Assembly (NCBI GenBank): GCA_937876225.1
Contig: CALFIC010000050.1
Span: 1 to 6,371, forward strand
Direction: 5' to 3'
DNA: 6,371 nt
Source: an uncultured Chloroflexota bacterium
Lineage (GTDB): Bacteria; Chloroflexota; Chloroflexia; Chloroflexales; Roseiflexaceae
The notes beneath the pieces were generated by a model that was not told where the DNA came from, searched no databases, and was given only the letters and a program-made list of their open reading frames with translations. This document shows, one piece after another, positions 5,138-6,371 of this stretch. Within the stretch, counting starts at the first letter, position 1; each line of letters starts with the position of its first letter. Position numbers and translations under genes: made by a program.

Positions 5138-6371
5138 ATGCCTACCGTTGTCGGCATCCGTTTTAAGGATTCCGGAAAAACATACTACTTTGACCCGACC
5201 CAAACCGAACCAGTGGTGCAAGGACAATACGTGATTGTCGAAACTGCCCGCGGCCTCGAAATGGCGCGGGTCTCCGAATTACCGCACGAAGTCGAAGAAT
5301 CAGCGATTGTGGGCGAGCTCAAACCGGTGATTCGCCATGCCACTCCCGAAGACGATGTGCGTTGGAAGCAACTCAATAGTCGCCAAGATGAATTAATCAA
5401 ACGTTGCCAAGAAAAAATCGACGAGCACGAATTGCCGATGGGGCTGGTCAAAGCCGAATATAGTTTTGATGGATCGCGTTTGACCTTTTATTTTACGGCC
5501 GACAAACGGGTCGACTTCCGCAACCTAGTGCGTGATTTGGCGCGGACCTTCCGGACGCGCATCGAATTACGCCAAATCGGCCCCCGCGACGAAGCCAAGT
5601 TGCTTGGTGGTATTGGCCCCTGTGGACGGATTTTGTGTTGTGCGTCGTTTTTGCCCGACTATGCCCGTGTTTCGATCAAAATGGCTAAAGACCAAGACTT
5701 GCCCCTCAACCCCAGTAAAATCAGTGGTGTGTGTGGGCGCTTGTTGTGCTGTCTGGCCTACGAACACGAACAATACATCGAGATGAAAGCCGAAATGCCG
5801 CGCCGTGGCATGTGGGTGCAAACGCCCGAGGGCCCCGGTGAAGTGGTCAATGTCAACGTGCTACGGAGCACGGTGACGGTGTTGTTGTCGGCCACAGGGG
5901 TGCCCGAAGAGTTTTCGCCCCAAGTCATCCAAGAAACGACCAATGAAGTGGCCAACCAAGCCAAAGCGCGTAACGCCGAAGGGATTACGCCGGCGGTATC
6001 GCATCAGCGCAACCGTGGCGAACGCCGCTTGCTCCGCGAAGAATTCGAGTCATCTGATATGTTGGCAGCCTTGGCGGCCCTCGAAGATAAACCGGACGAA
6101 CAATCACGGGGCGACGATATCGGTGCGGCGGTCCGCCAGAAACCCAACGATAATCGCCGTGACGATAATCGCCGCGACGACCGTCGCAATGCGCCACCGC
6201 TGCAAGATCGTCGTGGTCCGGACAACCGCCCCACTGCCGATCGGCGGCCAGGTTTTGTGCCTAATGATGCTCGCACACCGCGCCCCGATGCCCCGCCGCG
6301 CCCAGATGAGCGCCGCAATGCGCCATTTACGCCTCGTCCACCTCAGGGTGGCGATCGCCGGCCCGAAGCCC
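5138..6371 (+). CDS. ricT: RicT/YaaT-family PSP1-domain protein, carboxy end beyond right edge
   Basis: In Bacillus subtilis RicT (YaaT) joins RicA and RicF in a complex carrying [4Fe-4S] clusters that adjusts RNase Y mRNA processing and affects development. Here 411 residues are present without a stop. The PSP1 region spans about residues 60-150. The family cysteine signature follows: GPCGRILCC (C162, C167, C168) and GVCGRLLCC (C199, C204, C205), joined by SIKMAKDQDLPLNPSKISG (179-197), very close to the Bacillus pattern. A short beta-rich segment (MWVQTPEGPGEVVNVNVLR) lies at 225-243. From about residue 288 the sequence becomes low-complexity and charged, rich in R, D, N and P, including DNRRDDNRRDDRR. 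Bacillus RicT is about 275 residues, so the tail adds well over 100. The gene diverges from rpoB. The family assignment is firm; the exact role in this organism, and whether RicA and RicF exist, is unknown. Confidence 0.93.
   Translation, partial: MPTVVGIRFKDSGKTYYFDPTQTEPVVQGQYVIVETARGLEMARVSELPHEVEESAIVGELKPVIRHATPEDDVRWKQLNSRQDELIKRCQEKIDEHELPMGLVKAEYSFDGSRLTFYFTADKRVDFRNLVRDLARTFRTRIELRQIGPRDEAKLLGGIGPCGRILCCASFLPDYARVSIKMAKDQDLPLNPSKISGVCGRLLCCLAYEHEQYIEMKAEMPRRGMWVQTPEGPGEVVNVNVLRSTVTVLLSATGVPEEFSPQVIQETTNEVANQAKARNAEGITPAVSHQRNRGERRLLREEFESSDMLAALAALEDKPDEQSRGDDIGAAVRQKPNDNRRDDNRRDDRRNAPPLQDRRGPDNRPTADRRPGFVPNDARTPRPDAPPRPDERRNAPFTPRPPQGGDRRPEA
6149..6178 (+). repeat. Tandem 15-base repeat inside the ricT tail
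   Basis: Two adjacent 15-base units, GATAATCGCCGTGAC and GATAATCGCCGCGAC, differ at one base and encode DNRRD twice. A degenerate continuation (GACCGTCGC) follows. This suggests that the disordered tail grew by slippage or duplication, and its length may vary among strains. Confidence 0.7.

Noticed and set aside
6353..6360. GCGATCGC-like octamer resembling the cyanobacterial HIP1 repeat
   Set aside because: Only isolated occurrences are seen, and the protein content points to Chloroflexota, not cyanobacteria.

Overview
The window looks like chromosomal housekeeping DNA from a bacterium of the phylum Chloroflexota (class Chloroflexia). A Herpetosiphon-like genome is the best guess. This rests on the amino-terminal sequence of the beta-prime subunit, on a long charged helical insertion in that subunit, and on a coding style of moderate GC with many TTG, CAA and GCC codons. 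The assignment is recognition from memory; no search was run.

Layout. Positions 1-931 on the minus strand hold the first 310 codons of rpoC (RNA polymerase beta-prime), which runs off the left edge. Positions 962-4702 on the minus strand hold a complete rpoB (beta, 1246 residues). The two genes are separated by 30 bases and are read rpoB then rpoC, as one transcription unit. Positions 4703-5137 are an AT-rich, 435-base intergenic region between divergent genes. From 5138 to the right edge, on the plus strand, is a RicT/YaaT-family (PSP1 domain) gene. It is open for 411 codons and incomplete.

The intergenic region carries the regulatory content. A strong housekeeping-type promoter (TTGACG, 17 bases, TATTAT) reads left into rpoB and gives a leader RNA of about 190 bases. 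That leader contains a hairpin followed by a U-run that resembles an intrinsic terminator and could act as an attenuator. An extended -10 promoter (TGTTACAAT) preceded by A/T tracts reads right into ricT, with a 12-base dyad just downstream near the expected transcription start. Several short repeats lie between them.

How the genes relate. rpoB and rpoC encode the two large subunits that form the catalytic core of RNA polymerase. RicT is known in Bacillus as part of an iron-sulfur complex that adjusts RNase Y mRNA processing. The divergent pair therefore links transcription machinery with a likely RNA-processing factor, although no functional link is shown by the sequence.

No mobile element, CRISPR array, tRNA or rRNA was seen, and I find no clear new system. 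The points most worth checking are a natural asparagine in rpoB at the position of E. coli His526 (a rifampicin-resistance position), the rpoB leader hairpin, the separation of rpoBC from the ribosomal protein genes that usually precede it, and the long disordered R/D/P-rich tail of RicT.
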